Assembly (NCBI RefSeq): GCF_000718025.1
Contig: NZ_JODS01000037.1
Coordinates: 1 to 64,000, forward strand
Direction of reading: 5' to 3'
DNA: 64,000 bases
Source of the DNA: Kitasatospora purpeofusca
Lineage (GTDB): Bacteria > Actinomycetota > Actinomycetes > Streptomycetales > Streptomycetaceae
The notes under the pieces were generated by a model. The model saw nothing but the letters and a program-made list of their open reading frames with translations. It was not told the DNA's origin and searched no databases. Position numbers and translations under genes: made by a program. Shown in pieces: positions 17,138 to 25,054 of the stretch. The number at the start of each line of letters is the position of its first letter. Within the stretch, counting starts at the first letter, position 1.

Positions 17138-18550
17138 ATGACCGACACGCTTCGCCCACCGACCGCCGCGGCCGCCGCCCCGGCCGACGCGGGCGCCCCC
17201 GCCGCCCCGCAGACGCTCAAGCGTTCGATCGGCGTCGTGGGCGGCACACTGCTCACGCTGTCCTGCGTCACCCCGGCCTCCACGCTCTTCGTGATCGTCC
17301 CGGAGCTGTTCTCCAGCATCGGCAGCGCCACCGCGCTGGCCATCGCGATCGGCTCGGTGCTCTGTATCGCGGTCGCCTTCTGCTACTCCGAGCTCGGCAC
17401 CCTGATCCCCAGCGCCGGCGGCGAGTACGCCATGGTCGGCACCCTGGCCGGACGGCTGGCCGGCTGGCTGGTGTTCGTGCTCTCGCTGATCGTGGTGATG
17501 ATCGTCCCCTCGGTCATCGCCCTCGGCACCGCCGACTACCTGGCCCCCGTCCTGCACGTGGACAAGCCGCTGGCCGGCGCCGCGGTGATGCTCGCCGCCA
17601 CCCTGGCCGGCCTGCTGGACCTGCGCGCCAACGCCTGGATCACCGGCGTCTTCCTGGTGCTGGAGGTCATCGCGGCCGGCGTCGTGTCCGTGCTCGGCTT
17701 CGCCCACGCCAACAGCGGCGCCCCCAGCATGCTGCACGGCGTGGTCACCGGCGAGGACGGCGTCACCACCACGGTGAGCATCGGCGCGATCATCGGCGCC
17801 CTCGGCATCGCGCTCTTCATCACCCAGGGCTTCTCCACCGCCGTCTACCTCTCCGAGGAGCTGGAGAACCCGCGCCGCAACGTGTCCCGCACCGTGCTGT
17901 GGACGCTGGCGATCTCCGCCGCCGTCATCCTGGTCCCGGTCGCCGCCATCACCATGGGCGCCCCCGACCTCGCCACCCTGAGCTCCGGCGACATCTCCGG
18001 CATGGTCACCGCCTGGAGCAACTCGGCCGTCGGCACCTTCATCAGCCTCTGCGTCGCGCTGGCCATCATCAACGCCGGCATCGTCATGGTCATCCAGAAC
18101 TCCCGGGTGCTGTTCGCCTCGGCCCGCGACAAGGCGTGGCCCGGCCCGGTCAACAAGGCCTTCGGCACCCTGGGCCGGTTCGGCTCCCCGTGGGTCGCCA
18201 CCCTGGCAGTCGGCCTCCCCGGCGCCGCGCTCTGCTTCGTCAAGGGCGAGCTGCTGAGCGAGATCACCGGCGTCGCCGTCACCGGGATGTACCTGCTGGT
18301 CGCGATCGCCGCACTGCTCTCCCGCCGCAACCAGCACAAGCACGCCGCCGCCTGGCGGATGCCGCTGTGGCCGGCCGTGCCGGTGGTGCTGATCGCGGTG
18401 CTGGTCTACGTGATCACCCAGCTGGACACCGTGCCGCTGCTGTGGACCGGCGGCATCACCGCCGTCGCCACCCTCTACTGGCTGTTCTACCTGCGCCCCC
18501 GGCAGGACACCCGCTGGGTGATCACCGTCCCCGAGGACCAGCAGGCCTGA
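17138..18550 (+). CDS. APC-superfamily amino-acid permease
   Basis: The 470-residue protein has about twelve hydrophobic helices and the N-terminal APC pattern: GVVGGTLLTLSCVTPASTLFV, then YSELGTLIPSAGGEYAMVG. The substrate cannot be told from the sequence. I start at ATG 17138 (MTDTLRPP); an in-frame extension to 17039 is arginine/glutamine-rich and unlike a permease N-terminus. The ribosome-binding site is weak. The gene sits inside the ESX locus between eccC and mycP but has its own terminators on both sides and a separate upstream region, so it is probably an independent unit inserted there rather than a secretion component. Codon use looks like the host's. Confidence 0.88.
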   Translation: MTDTLRPPTAAAAAPADAGAPAAPQTLKRSIGVVGGTLLTLSCVTPASTLFVIVPELFSSIGSATALAIAIGSVLCIAVAFCYSELGTLIPSAGGEYAMVGTLAGRLAGWLVFVLSLIVVMIVPSVIALGTADYLAPVLHVDKPLAGAAVMLAATLAGLLDLRANAWITGVFLVLEVIAAGVVSVLGFAHANSGAPSMLHGVVTGEDGVTTTVSIGAIIGALGIALFITQGFSTAVYLSEELENPRRNVSRTVLWTLAISAAVILVPVAAITMGAPDLATLSSGDISGMVTAWSNSAVGTFISLCVALAIINAGIVMVIQNSRVLFASARDKAWPGPVNKAFGTLGRFGSPWVATLAVGLPGAALCFVKGELLSEITGVAVTGMYLLVAIAALLSRRNQHKHAAAWRMPLWPAVPVVLIAVLVYVITQLDTVPLLWTGGITAVATLYWLFYLRPRQDTRWVITVPEDQQA

Positions 18551-18577
18551 CCCGAGACCCCCACCCCTCCCCCACAC

Positions 18578-18615
18578 GGCAGTGCCCCGGGCTCCCCCTC
18601 GCCCGGGGCACTGCC
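18578..18615. terminator. Bidirectional terminator between permease and mycP
   Basis: GGCAGTGCCCCGGGC (18578-18592) and GCCCGGGGCACTGCC (18601-18615): a perfect 15-bp stem with an 8-nt loop. It lies between the convergent permease (stop 18550) and mycP (stop 18669) and probably serves both. Confidence 0.85.
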
Positions 18616-18668
18616 GCGTCCGGGGCAACTTCCGCGTCCGCGCGCTGCCCGGCGGTCCGGGCACGGGT

Positions 18669-19904
18669 TCAGGGGCGGCGGCGGTGGTCGCGGAGGACGA
18701 TGCCGCCGCCGATCAGCAGGGCGACCAGCAGCGCGCCCACGCCCAGGACATAGGTCGCGGTGCGGCCGTCGCGGTCGGCCTGGGTCTCGCCGAGGCCGAG
18801 CGGGCGGGGCACGATCGGGGCGGACGCCAACTGCACCGGCGGGTCCTCGGCCGGCTTGTCCGGCGGCGCCGCGGGCGCGGTGGTGACGGCCTTCACCGGG
18901 TCGACCACGCCCCAGCCGATGTACTCGTTCGACTTGTGGTCGGTGCGCTGCGCGGTCTGCTCGATCCAGGCGCGCACCTGGCTCGGCTTCCAGTCCTTGT
19001 GCGCGCCGACCAGCAGCGCCGCCAGCCCGGCCACGTACGGCGCGGCGAAGCTGGTGCCGTTGTCCACGCACTGCCCGCCGCGCGGGACGGTGGAGAGCAT
19101 GTCGACGCCGGGGGCCGCGACGTCCACGAAATCGCCGTACTGGGAGAAGTAGGTGCGCTCGTTGTTGCGGTCGGAGGCGCCGACGGCGAGCACGGTGCGG
19201 AAGGCCGCCGGGTAGGTGTCGCCCTTCTTGCCGTCGTTGCCGGAGGAGGCGACCACCACCACGCCCCGGCTCTCGGCGTTGTCGACCGCGGCCTTCAGCT
19301 CCTCGTAGCCGACGAAGCGAGTGTCGGCCGCGCCGCGCACGTCCTGCGAGATGTTGATGACCTTGGCACCCTGGGCGACGGCCGAGTTGACGGCCTCCAC
19401 CAGCGAGTGCACATCGCCGTTGCCCTCGGCGTCGTTCTGCCGGATGGACAGCACCTTGGCACCCGGGGCGATGCCGACGAAGCCGGTCCGGTCGCTGCGG
19501 GAGGCCGCGATGATGCCGGCCACCTTGGTGCCGTGGCCGACCAGGTCGTCCTTGCCGCCGCCCTCGACCCGCTTGCCCTCCTTGTCCTTGAGCAGCGAAC
19601 CGCCGTCGAGGACCTTCTCGGCCAGCTGCGGGTTCTGGTCGTCCACCCCGGTGTCGATGACCGCGACCAGGACGCCCGCCCCGGTGGTCGCGCCGCCCTG
19701 CCAGAGCTCGTCCAGCACCATCCGCTGCAGCGACCACGGCACGGCCTGCACGTTCTGCGCGTTCTTGCCGCACTCCCCCGACGCCGAGACGCCCGGCCCC
19801 TCGGCCGCCGCCGGCACCGTCAGCGGGCCGCCGAGCACCGTGAGCGCGGCCACCGCCGCGGCCGCCGTCCGGTACCTGACCACCGGCACCCTGCCACCCC
19901 TCAT
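18669..19904 (-). CDS. mycP: Mycosin: type VII secretion-associated subtilisin-like protease MycP
   Basis: Mycosins are membrane-anchored subtilases that stabilise and regulate ESX secretion. From ATG 19904 the product is 411 residues: a signal peptide (hydrophobic to about residue 34), then an S8 domain with catalytic Asp84 (VIDTG), His124 (GHGTKVAG), oxyanion Asn223 (SSGND) and Ser285 (NGTSFAAPYVAG). A proline-rich linker, one transmembrane helix (about 385-405) and an arginine-rich cytoplasmic end (LRDHRRRP) follow. All catalytic residues are present. It lies 89 bp downstream of the WXG100 pair, behind a hairpin. The active site would face outward. The longer in-frame extension to 20324 overlaps the WXG100 gene and is rejected. 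Confidence 0.93.
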   Translation of the reverse strand: MRGGRVPVVRYRTAAAAVAALTVLGGPLTVPAAAEGPGVSASGECGKNAQNVQAVPWSLQRMVLDELWQGGATTGAGVLVAVIDTGVDDQNPQLAEKVLDGGSLLKDKEGKRVEGGGKDDLVGHGTKVAGIIAASRSDRTGFVGIAPGAKVLSIRQNDAEGNGDVHSLVEAVNSAVAQGAKVINISQDVRGAADTRFVGYEELKAAVDNAESRGVVVVASSGNDGKKGDTYPAAFRTVLAVGASDRNNERTYFSQYGDFVDVAAPGVDMLSTVPRGGQCVDNGTSFAAPYVAGLAALLVGAHKDWKPSQVRAWIEQTAQRTDHKSNEYIGWGVVDPVKAVTTAPAAPPDKPAEDPPVQLASAPIVPRPLGLGETQADRDGRTATYVLGVGALLVALLIGGGIVLRDHRRRP

Positions 19905-19935
19905 GTCGTCCACCTGGTCGTGCGGTCGTGCCAAA

Positions 19936-19962
19936 GGCGGGTGCCCGCACGGGGCACCCGCC
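19936..19962 (-). terminator. Terminator/attenuator between the WXG100 genes and mycP
   Basis: GGCGGGTGCCC (19936-19946) and GGGCACCCGCC (19952-19962): a perfect 11-bp stem with a 5-nt loop, 31 bp past the WXG100 stop and 31 bp before the mycP start. It would let the small substrates be made in excess of the protease. Confidence 0.75.
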
Positions 19963-19993
19963 CTTCGGCGCGTGGTACTGGGGCCGTGAACCG

Positions 19994-20287
19994 TCAGCCG
20001 GTCCAGAGGGTGGCGTTGCGGTTCTCGGTGTTCTGGTAGCTGGAGGCCGCGCTGTCCAGGGACTTGGCGATCGACTCCAGCACCTGCTGGAGGTGCTCGG
20101 CGCGCTGGTCCCACTTGGCCTGGTGGGCCTGGTAGCCCTGCTGGGCGGCGCCCTCCCAGCTGCCGGAGATCTTGGTGACGCCGGCCTTCAGCTCCTCGAG
20201 CTGGGCCTTGATGGTGCCCGCGGTCCGGCGGACCTCCGAGCTGGCGTTCTTGATGGTCTCGAAGTTGACCAGAATGTGTTCGGCCAC
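19994..20287 (-). CDS. WXG100-family type VII secretion substrate (second Esx gene)
   Basis: A 97-residue helical protein with the WXG motif in mid-sequence (ISGSWEGAAQQGYQAHQAKWDQR), the size and shape of ESAT-6/CFP-10 family proteins. These form antiparallel four-helix bundles as heterodimers and are exported by EccC. Its partner is almost certainly the gene at 20365-20667, 77 bp upstream on the same strand. The start ATG has GGAGA nearby. In S. coelicolor the equivalent pair is called EsxA/EsxB; I cannot be sure which is which here. The C-terminus (SYQNTENRNATLWTG) lacks an obvious YxxxD/E export signal, so the partner more likely supplies it. Confidence 0.93.
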   Translation of the reverse strand: MAEHILVNFETIKNASSEVRRTAGTIKAQLEELKAGVTKISGSWEGAAQQGYQAHQAKWDQRAEHLQQVLESIAKSLDSAASSYQNTENRNATLWTG

Positions 20288-20312
20288 GATGTCTCCTAGT
20301 CGAGGCTGCGAG

Positions 20313-20335
20313 GCACCCCATCACCCGAGGGGTGC
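20313..20335 (-). promoter_or_regulatory. Hairpin between the two WXG100 genes
   Basis: GCACCCC (20313-20319) and GGGGTGC (20329-20335), 7 bp perfect, in the 77-bp intercistronic space. It may stabilise the upstream message or act as a weak attenuator. Confidence 0.4.
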
Positions 20336-20364
20336 GTCGCCGGGTGAACGGACAGAGCTGAGGA

Positions 20365-20667
20365 TCAGGACGTGGCTGCGGAGCCGAAGATCGCCTGCTG
20401 GTCGGCGTCCGCCTGCGAGTACTTCTGGGTCGTGAGCTCGATCGCGTCCTTGATGGCGCGCAGCGACTTGTTCAGCTCCTGGGCGTCGGTGTTGAACTGA
20501 CCCTGGAGGTTGGTGTACGCCTGCGCGGCCTGGCCCTGCCAACCACCGGTGATCGAACCCACCAGGTTGTTGAGACCGTTGATCTCGGTGTTGATCTGGT
20601 TGATGACCTCGTCCATGTGCTTGGCGAAAGCCAGCATCTCCTGAGCGGTCGTCTTGAACTGACCCAT
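20365..20667 (-). CDS. WXG100-family type VII secretion substrate (first Esx gene)
   Basis: A 100-residue protein with two helices around the WXG motif (SITGGWQGQAAQAYTNLQGQF). Near the C-terminus YSQADADQQ matches the YxxxD/E secretion signal used by ESX substrates, so this partner probably carries the export signal of the pair. It is the promoter-proximal gene of the WXG100 pair; bases 20668-20874 between it and eccB hold the likely promoter and no gene. In Streptomyces such a pair is secreted by the ESX system and affects development. The EsxA/EsxB naming is left open. Confidence 0.93.
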   Translation of the reverse strand: MGQFKTTAQEMLAFAKHMDEVINQINTEINGLNNLVGSITGGWQGQAAQAYTNLQGQFNTDAQELNKSLRAIKDAIELTTQKYSQADADQQAIFGSAATS

Positions 20668-20874
20668 GCTCTACCGTCCCCCATGAGACAGACCTTGAGT
20701 CCGGAGGGACTGTTTCCGGCCCCCCGGGCACCACCGGTGTGATGTCCTGCAGCACTGTAGTCGGCACACGCAGCTCGCCCAACACCGGGCGACGGTCGGT
20801 TACCAAGCCATGACATCGTGGCCAATTCCTTTGCGGGCAGCGGGGCGAGGCCCGGGCCGACCGCCGCACCGGTG

Positions 20875-22563
20875 CTAGGCGTTCTGCTGCTGGGCCGCGC
20901 TCCTGGCGTTGAGCGCCGGGCCGACCGGCACCAGGTTCGACCACTGCTGCGGCACCGGCGCCGGCTGCAGCCCCTGGTAGCCCAGCCGGGCCTGGTTGCC
21001 GCCCAGCTCCTCGGGCTGCGGCGGGCCGGACGGGGTCGCCGACGGCACGGCCGGCCCCTTCGACGCGCCGGGCTGCGCGGGCGCCGGCGCGGACGGCTGG
21101 CCGGGCTGGGCCGGCGGCGCGCTCTGGCCGCCCTTGCCGCCCTCGCTGCTGGCCGGAACCGCGTACCGCAGCCCGGTCTCGGTGATCAGGAAGTCCGTGC
21201 CGGAGCCGTCCATGGCGTTGTCCAGCGCGCGGTAGAAGAGGCCGTGACCCGGCGTCACATGCGCCGTCGAGGTGCCGTTGCCGTACCGCACCGGGTACTC
21301 GGTCCCGGCCCAGACGCTGCGCCGCGGCGTCCGGCCGTCCTCCGCGACCCCGTCGAAGGTGCTGCAGACCACCGCCCGGGCGTCCTTCGGCGCCTGCCAG
21401 GAGTTGGCCGGCGCGCCCGTCCGGGTGGGCCAGTCCGCGGCGCCCTCGGCCATCAGCGGCACACTGCTGTTGACGGTGGCGTGCTCGGCCGGGGTGAGGT
21501 CGTCGATCCGCGGGCTCTTGTTGGCGTCCTGGTTGTACAGCGGCTGCAGCAGCGGGTTCTGCCGGACCAGCTCCGCCTGGAACTGGCTGACCAGCAGCAG
21601 CTGGCTCTTCCCCACCACGTAGTACTTCTCGCCGAACCGCACCAGCCGGCCGACCTTGCGGTCCTCCGGATTCTGCAGCGGCACCGAGGAGTTGGCCGTC
21701 CTGGTGTCCGGGACCAGCCCGTCGATCCGCGGGAAGACGATGTCGCTGCCCGGCGCCAGGGTGTCCAGCCAGTCCTTCTTCACCTTCTGCGGCACCGCCG
21801 TCGACCCGAAGACGGCCCACATCAGCTGCGAACGGGTGGTGTCGGAGTCCTCCGGGCCGCCGATCGCGTGCCGGCGGCCCTTGCTGTCCACCAGGAACAC
21901 CCGCAGCTTCCCCTGGCCCGCGGCCGGACCGGAGGCGGTCACCTGCGGGTCGTCCGCCTGCTGCACCAGCAGCGCCTGGCCCACGTCCAGCATCCGGTCC
22001 TTCGCCCCGAGCACGTCCGCGTCGGCGCCGCCCGCCACGAACACCGCCTGGTCGACGGTGCTCCCCTGCTCGTCGCCCGGCCGGTCGCAGACCGACCACT
22101 TCATCGGCCGGCTCGCGTTCTCCTTGCTGGGCAGCTTGTCCGGCGCGTACGGGATGCCGATCGTCGGGCCGTGGTTGGGATAGCGGTCGAGCACGCCGTC
22201 GTCGACCACCACCACCTTGCTGTCCACCGGCAGCACCAGCCGCGCCGAGGCCATGTTCAGCACCTGGTGCAGCCGCTTGGTCTTCCCGTCCGGGTCGAGC
22301 AGCACCACGTAGCGGGTGGTGCTCTGCTTGCCCTGGACGATGTACTTGCCCTCGTCCCAGCCCACCGGCGCGCTCGGCTTGAACACCCCCCACAGACCGA
22401 AGCCCCCGATCACCAGCGCCCCCACCAGCACGCTCGGCAGGATCGCCTTCACCGGGCGCGGCGCGTCCTCGTCGCTCCCCCCGCCGCCGGGCAGCAGGAA
22501 GGCTCCGACCGTGCGCTTGCGGGCGAAGGTGTAGGCGTTCAGCTCGTCCCGGCGCGATGCCAT
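20875..22563 (-). CDS. eccB: Type VII secretion protein EccB
   Basis: EccB is a single-pass membrane component whose large domain lies outside the membrane. The 562-residue product begins with the characteristic MASRRDELNAYTFARKRTVGA, then one transmembrane helix (about 41-62, VLVGALVIGGFGLWGVF) and a long extracytoplasmic region. The pattern of repeat-containing beta domains is the usual one (e.g. RYVVLLDPDGKTKRLHQVLNMASARLV). The last 90 residues are a proline/alanine/glutamine-rich tail, longer than usual. The start is ATG 22563 with GGGAGA eight bases upstream. It is divergent from eccE across 169 bp. The order eccB then esx genes then mycP on the same strand suggests a common operon, interrupted by hairpins. 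Confidence 0.93.
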   Translation of the reverse strand: MASRRDELNAYTFARKRTVGAFLLPGGGGSDEDAPRPVKAILPSVLVGALVIGGFGLWGVFKPSAPVGWDEGKYIVQGKQSTTRYVVLLDPDGKTKRLHQVLNMASARLVLPVDSKVVVVDDGVLDRYPNHGPTIGIPYAPDKLPSKENASRPMKWSVCDRPGDEQGSTVDQAVFVAGGADADVLGAKDRMLDVGQALLVQQADDPQVTASGPAAGQGKLRVFLVDSKGRRHAIGGPEDSDTTRSQLMWAVFGSTAVPQKVKKDWLDTLAPGSDIVFPRIDGLVPDTRTANSSVPLQNPEDRKVGRLVRFGEKYYVVGKSQLLLVSQFQAELVRQNPLLQPLYNQDANKSPRIDDLTPAEHATVNSSVPLMAEGAADWPTRTGAPANSWQAPKDARAVVCSTFDGVAEDGRTPRRSVWAGTEYPVRYGNGTSTAHVTPGHGLFYRALDNAMDGSGTDFLITETGLRYAVPASSEGGKGGQSAPPAQPGQPSAPAPAQPGASKGPAVPSATPSGPPQPEELGGNQARLGYQGLQPAPVPQQWSNLVPVGPALNARSAAQQQNA

Positions 22564-22732
22564 GCTCGTCGTCTCCCCTGTCGGACCCTGCTCCCCGTGG
22601 CCTGCCACCCCCCGGGCGAGAACGGGCTCGAACCCTCTACGATGCGGCAGCAGACGGTGAGTACGGTACGGGTACGGTTCACGCACCGGCCAGCCGGGCC
22701 GCGACAACCGACCAGAGAGGGGCACTCGGGGG

Positions 22733-24130
22733 ATGCCGAACCAGACCGTTCCGGGGCGCCGGAGCACGTCACGGGGCAGTGGTCCGCGCCGCGCCGCGCG
22801 GCGCGAGGGGAGCGACACCGCGGGCTCCTCCGCCCCGGGCCGCGCCGACGGACCCCAGGGGCCGGTCACGGTCCGCGTCCACCCCCGGCCCGGGCTGCTC
22901 GGCAGCCGGCTGAGGCTCCAGCAACTCGTGCTGGTCGAGGTCGCGGTGGCCCTGGTCGCGGTCGGATGGACGATCAGCAGGGCGGTCGCCGCCGGCTTCG
23001 GCGCCGTCGCCCTCGCCCTGGTCACGCTGGCACTGGTGCCGCTGCGCGGCCGCACCCTCCCCGAGGCGCTGCGGGTGCGCGCCGCGCTCAAGGCCCGCCG
23101 CAAGCGGGCCCGCGCCCACCTGCCGCCGCCCGGCACCGACCCGGCGCTCGCGCCCGCCCTGGAACTCGAACCCGCGCTGCGCACCTGCACCCACGCGACC
23201 GAGGCCGACCTCGGCGGCCGCCCGGTGCGCCGGGAGACCGGCATGGTCGGCGACGGCACCTTCCTGAGCGCCGTCCTGCTCGTCCAGGCCAAGGACCTGC
23301 CGCTGCGTCCGGACCGCACCGCCCGCCCGCTGCCGCTGGACGTGGTCTGCTCGGCGCTGCGGGTCGACGACATCGCCCTGGAGTCGGTCCAGCTCGTCCA
23401 GCACACCCAGCCCGCGCCCGCGCCGCACCTGCCCGAGCAGTCGCTGGCCGCCCGCGCCTACCGGGAGCTCGCCGACGGCACCGCCACCCCCGCGCTGCGG
23501 CTCACCTGGGTCGCGCTCAAGCTCGACCCGGAGCGGGCCGCCACCGCGGTGCGCGCCCGGGGCGGCGGCGAGGCGGGCGCCCGCAAGGCGCTCCAGCGGG
23601 TCACCGACCAGCTGGCCGGCCGGCTGAACAGCGCCGGCTTCGACGTCACCGTGCTCGACGAGCGCGAGCTGATCGCCGCCCTCGCCATCTCCACCTGCGT
23701 CAACCCGCTGGCCACGACGGTCCGGCAGGGCACCGGCAGCGGCGGCGGCAGCGGACGGCGCACCCAGGAGACCAACCGGTTCTGGCGGGTCGACGACCGC
23801 TGGCACAGCACCTACTGGATCTCCCGCTGGCCGCAGCTGGGCCGCCCCGGCGGCACCCCCGGCCGGATCGCCGTCCCCGATCTGGTGAACCTGGTCACCG
23901 GCGCGCCCGCGCTGGCCAGCACCTTCAGCCTGACCGCCGGTCACGGCACCGGCGGCTCGGTCACCCTCAGCGGCCACGTCCGGGTCACCGAGCGCAGCGA
24001 GAGCGAGGCCGTCGAACTCGGCCGGCAGCTGGAGGCCCGCGCCCAGAGCGCCGGACTCGGCCTGGTCCGGCTCGACCTGGAGCAGGCGCCCGGTGTGCTC
24101 GCCACCCTGCCGCTGGGAGGTGCGTCCTGA
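22733..24130 (+). CDS. eccE: Type VII secretion protein EccE
   Basis: A 465-residue protein with a basic, low-complexity N-terminus, two adjacent membrane helices (about 65-103) and a long soluble C-terminal domain. This is the layout of EccE, the peripheral subunit of the ESX membrane complex. Within the soluble part RLTWVALKLDP and ERFWR-like segments (TNRFWRVDDRWHSTYWI) fit actinobacterial EccE proteins. The last bases overlap the start of the next gene (TGATG), so the two are translationally coupled. EccE is poorly conserved in sequence; the assignment leans on topology plus position beside eccB. Confidence 0.82.
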   Translation: MPNQTVPGRRSTSRGSGPRRAARREGSDTAGSSAPGRADGPQGPVTVRVHPRPGLLGSRLRLQQLVLVEVAVALVAVGWTISRAVAAGFGAVALALVTLALVPLRGRTLPEALRVRAALKARRKRARAHLPPPGTDPALAPALELEPALRTCTHATEADLGGRPVRRETGMVGDGTFLSAVLLVQAKDLPLRPDRTARPLPLDVVCSALRVDDIALESVQLVQHTQPAPAPHLPEQSLAARAYRELADGTATPALRLTWVALKLDPERAATAVRARGGGEAGARKALQRVTDQLAGRLNSAGFDVTVLDERELIAALAISTCVNPLATTVRQGTGSGGGSGRRTQETNRFWRVDDRWHSTYWISRWPQLGRPGGTPGRIAVPDLVNLVTGAPALASTFSLTAGHGTGGSVTLSGHVRVTERSESEAVELGRQLEARAQSAGLGLVRLDLEQAPGVLATLPLGGAS

Positions 24131-24903
24131 TGGCGCAGCAGTCCTACCCCGCCCCCGCGCCGCGGGCCGGCGCGGAGCCGGCGCCCCGGACCGGGCGCCG
24201 GCTGCTGCCCGGCTTCGGGCTGCGCGGCCCGCGCCGGGAGAAGCACGTGCTCACCCTCGCCGAACTCGACGCGCTGTCCTTCCCGGTCGGCGACGACGGC
24301 GTGCTGATCGGCGAGGACGTGCACCGCTCCCGGCCCGCCGTGCTCGGCCTGTTCCGGCCCAGCTCCTACGACCTGGTACTGGTCGGCGGCCTCTGGACGG
24401 CGCAGGTCATCGCGCTGCGGGCGGCCGCCACCGGCGCGCGGATCGCCGTCGAGACCGCCCGCGGCCACCTCTGGGGGCCGATGGCGCAGGCCGCGGGCGG
24501 CGGGCAGCCGTGCGTGACGGTCCACCAGCCCGGCCGGCTCGGCCCGCAGGGCGCCTCGGTCACCTCGCCGGTGCTCGTGGTGCGCGACCTCGGCGCCCGC
24601 CCGCCGCGCAGCCGGCTCTCCGCCACGCCCTGGCAGACGGTCCTGACGGTGGTGCCGCACCTGGGGCCGAACGCCTCCCGGGTGCTCAACGCGGCCGACC
24701 TGGTCGGGGTGCAGCGGGTGATGCCGGAGGAGGCCGAGCTGATCGGCCGGGTGCTCTCGCTCGGACCGGCCGAGACCGCCGCCCTGCCCTCGCTCCCGGA
24801 CGACCTGACGCTCTGGACGACCCGGATGAACCGTCAGTACGTCCGGATCGTCACCGGGCAGGCGGAACGGCAGGTCCTGGGCGGCCCGCGCCGCCTCGAC
24901 TGA
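24130..24903 (+). CDS. ESX-associated hypothetical protein coupled to eccE
   Basis: The 257-residue product is not a family I can name. There is a disordered N-terminus of about 50 residues (QQSYPAPAPRAG...), then an alpha/beta region that includes VLVVRDLGARPP and TVLTVVPHL. This looks like a small nucleotide-binding-type fold, but no Walker motif is visible. No membrane segment or signal is seen. Its ATG overlaps the eccE stop as TGATG, so it is co-translated with eccE and probably acts with the secretion machine on the cytoplasmic side. A gene at this place is found in streptomycete ESX loci to my knowledge. The 151 bp after it hold the promoter of the MinD-like gene. Confidence 0.75.
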   Translation: MAQQSYPAPAPRAGAEPAPRTGRRLLPGFGLRGPRREKHVLTLAELDALSFPVGDDGVLIGEDVHRSRPAVLGLFRPSSYDLVLVGGLWTAQVIALRAAATGARIAVETARGHLWGPMAQAAGGGQPCVTVHQPGRLGPQGASVTSPVLVVRDLGARPPRSRLSATPWQTVLTVVPHLGPNASRVLNAADLVGVQRVMPEEAELIGRVLSLGPAETAALPSLPDDLTLWTTRMNRQYVRIVTGQAERQVLGGPRRLD

Positions 24904-25054
24904 CCCGCGCGGAGCCGGTCGGGGCCTGTGTACGGCCCGTGTGCGGCCCGGTCGGAGATGAGACACCGCCTTCAGCCGGGGGTGGCTCACGGCCTAGGCT
25001 GTGGGACGGCAACGGCACCGCGAACTTGCGGCGGCGAACACGAGGGAGCCCTAG

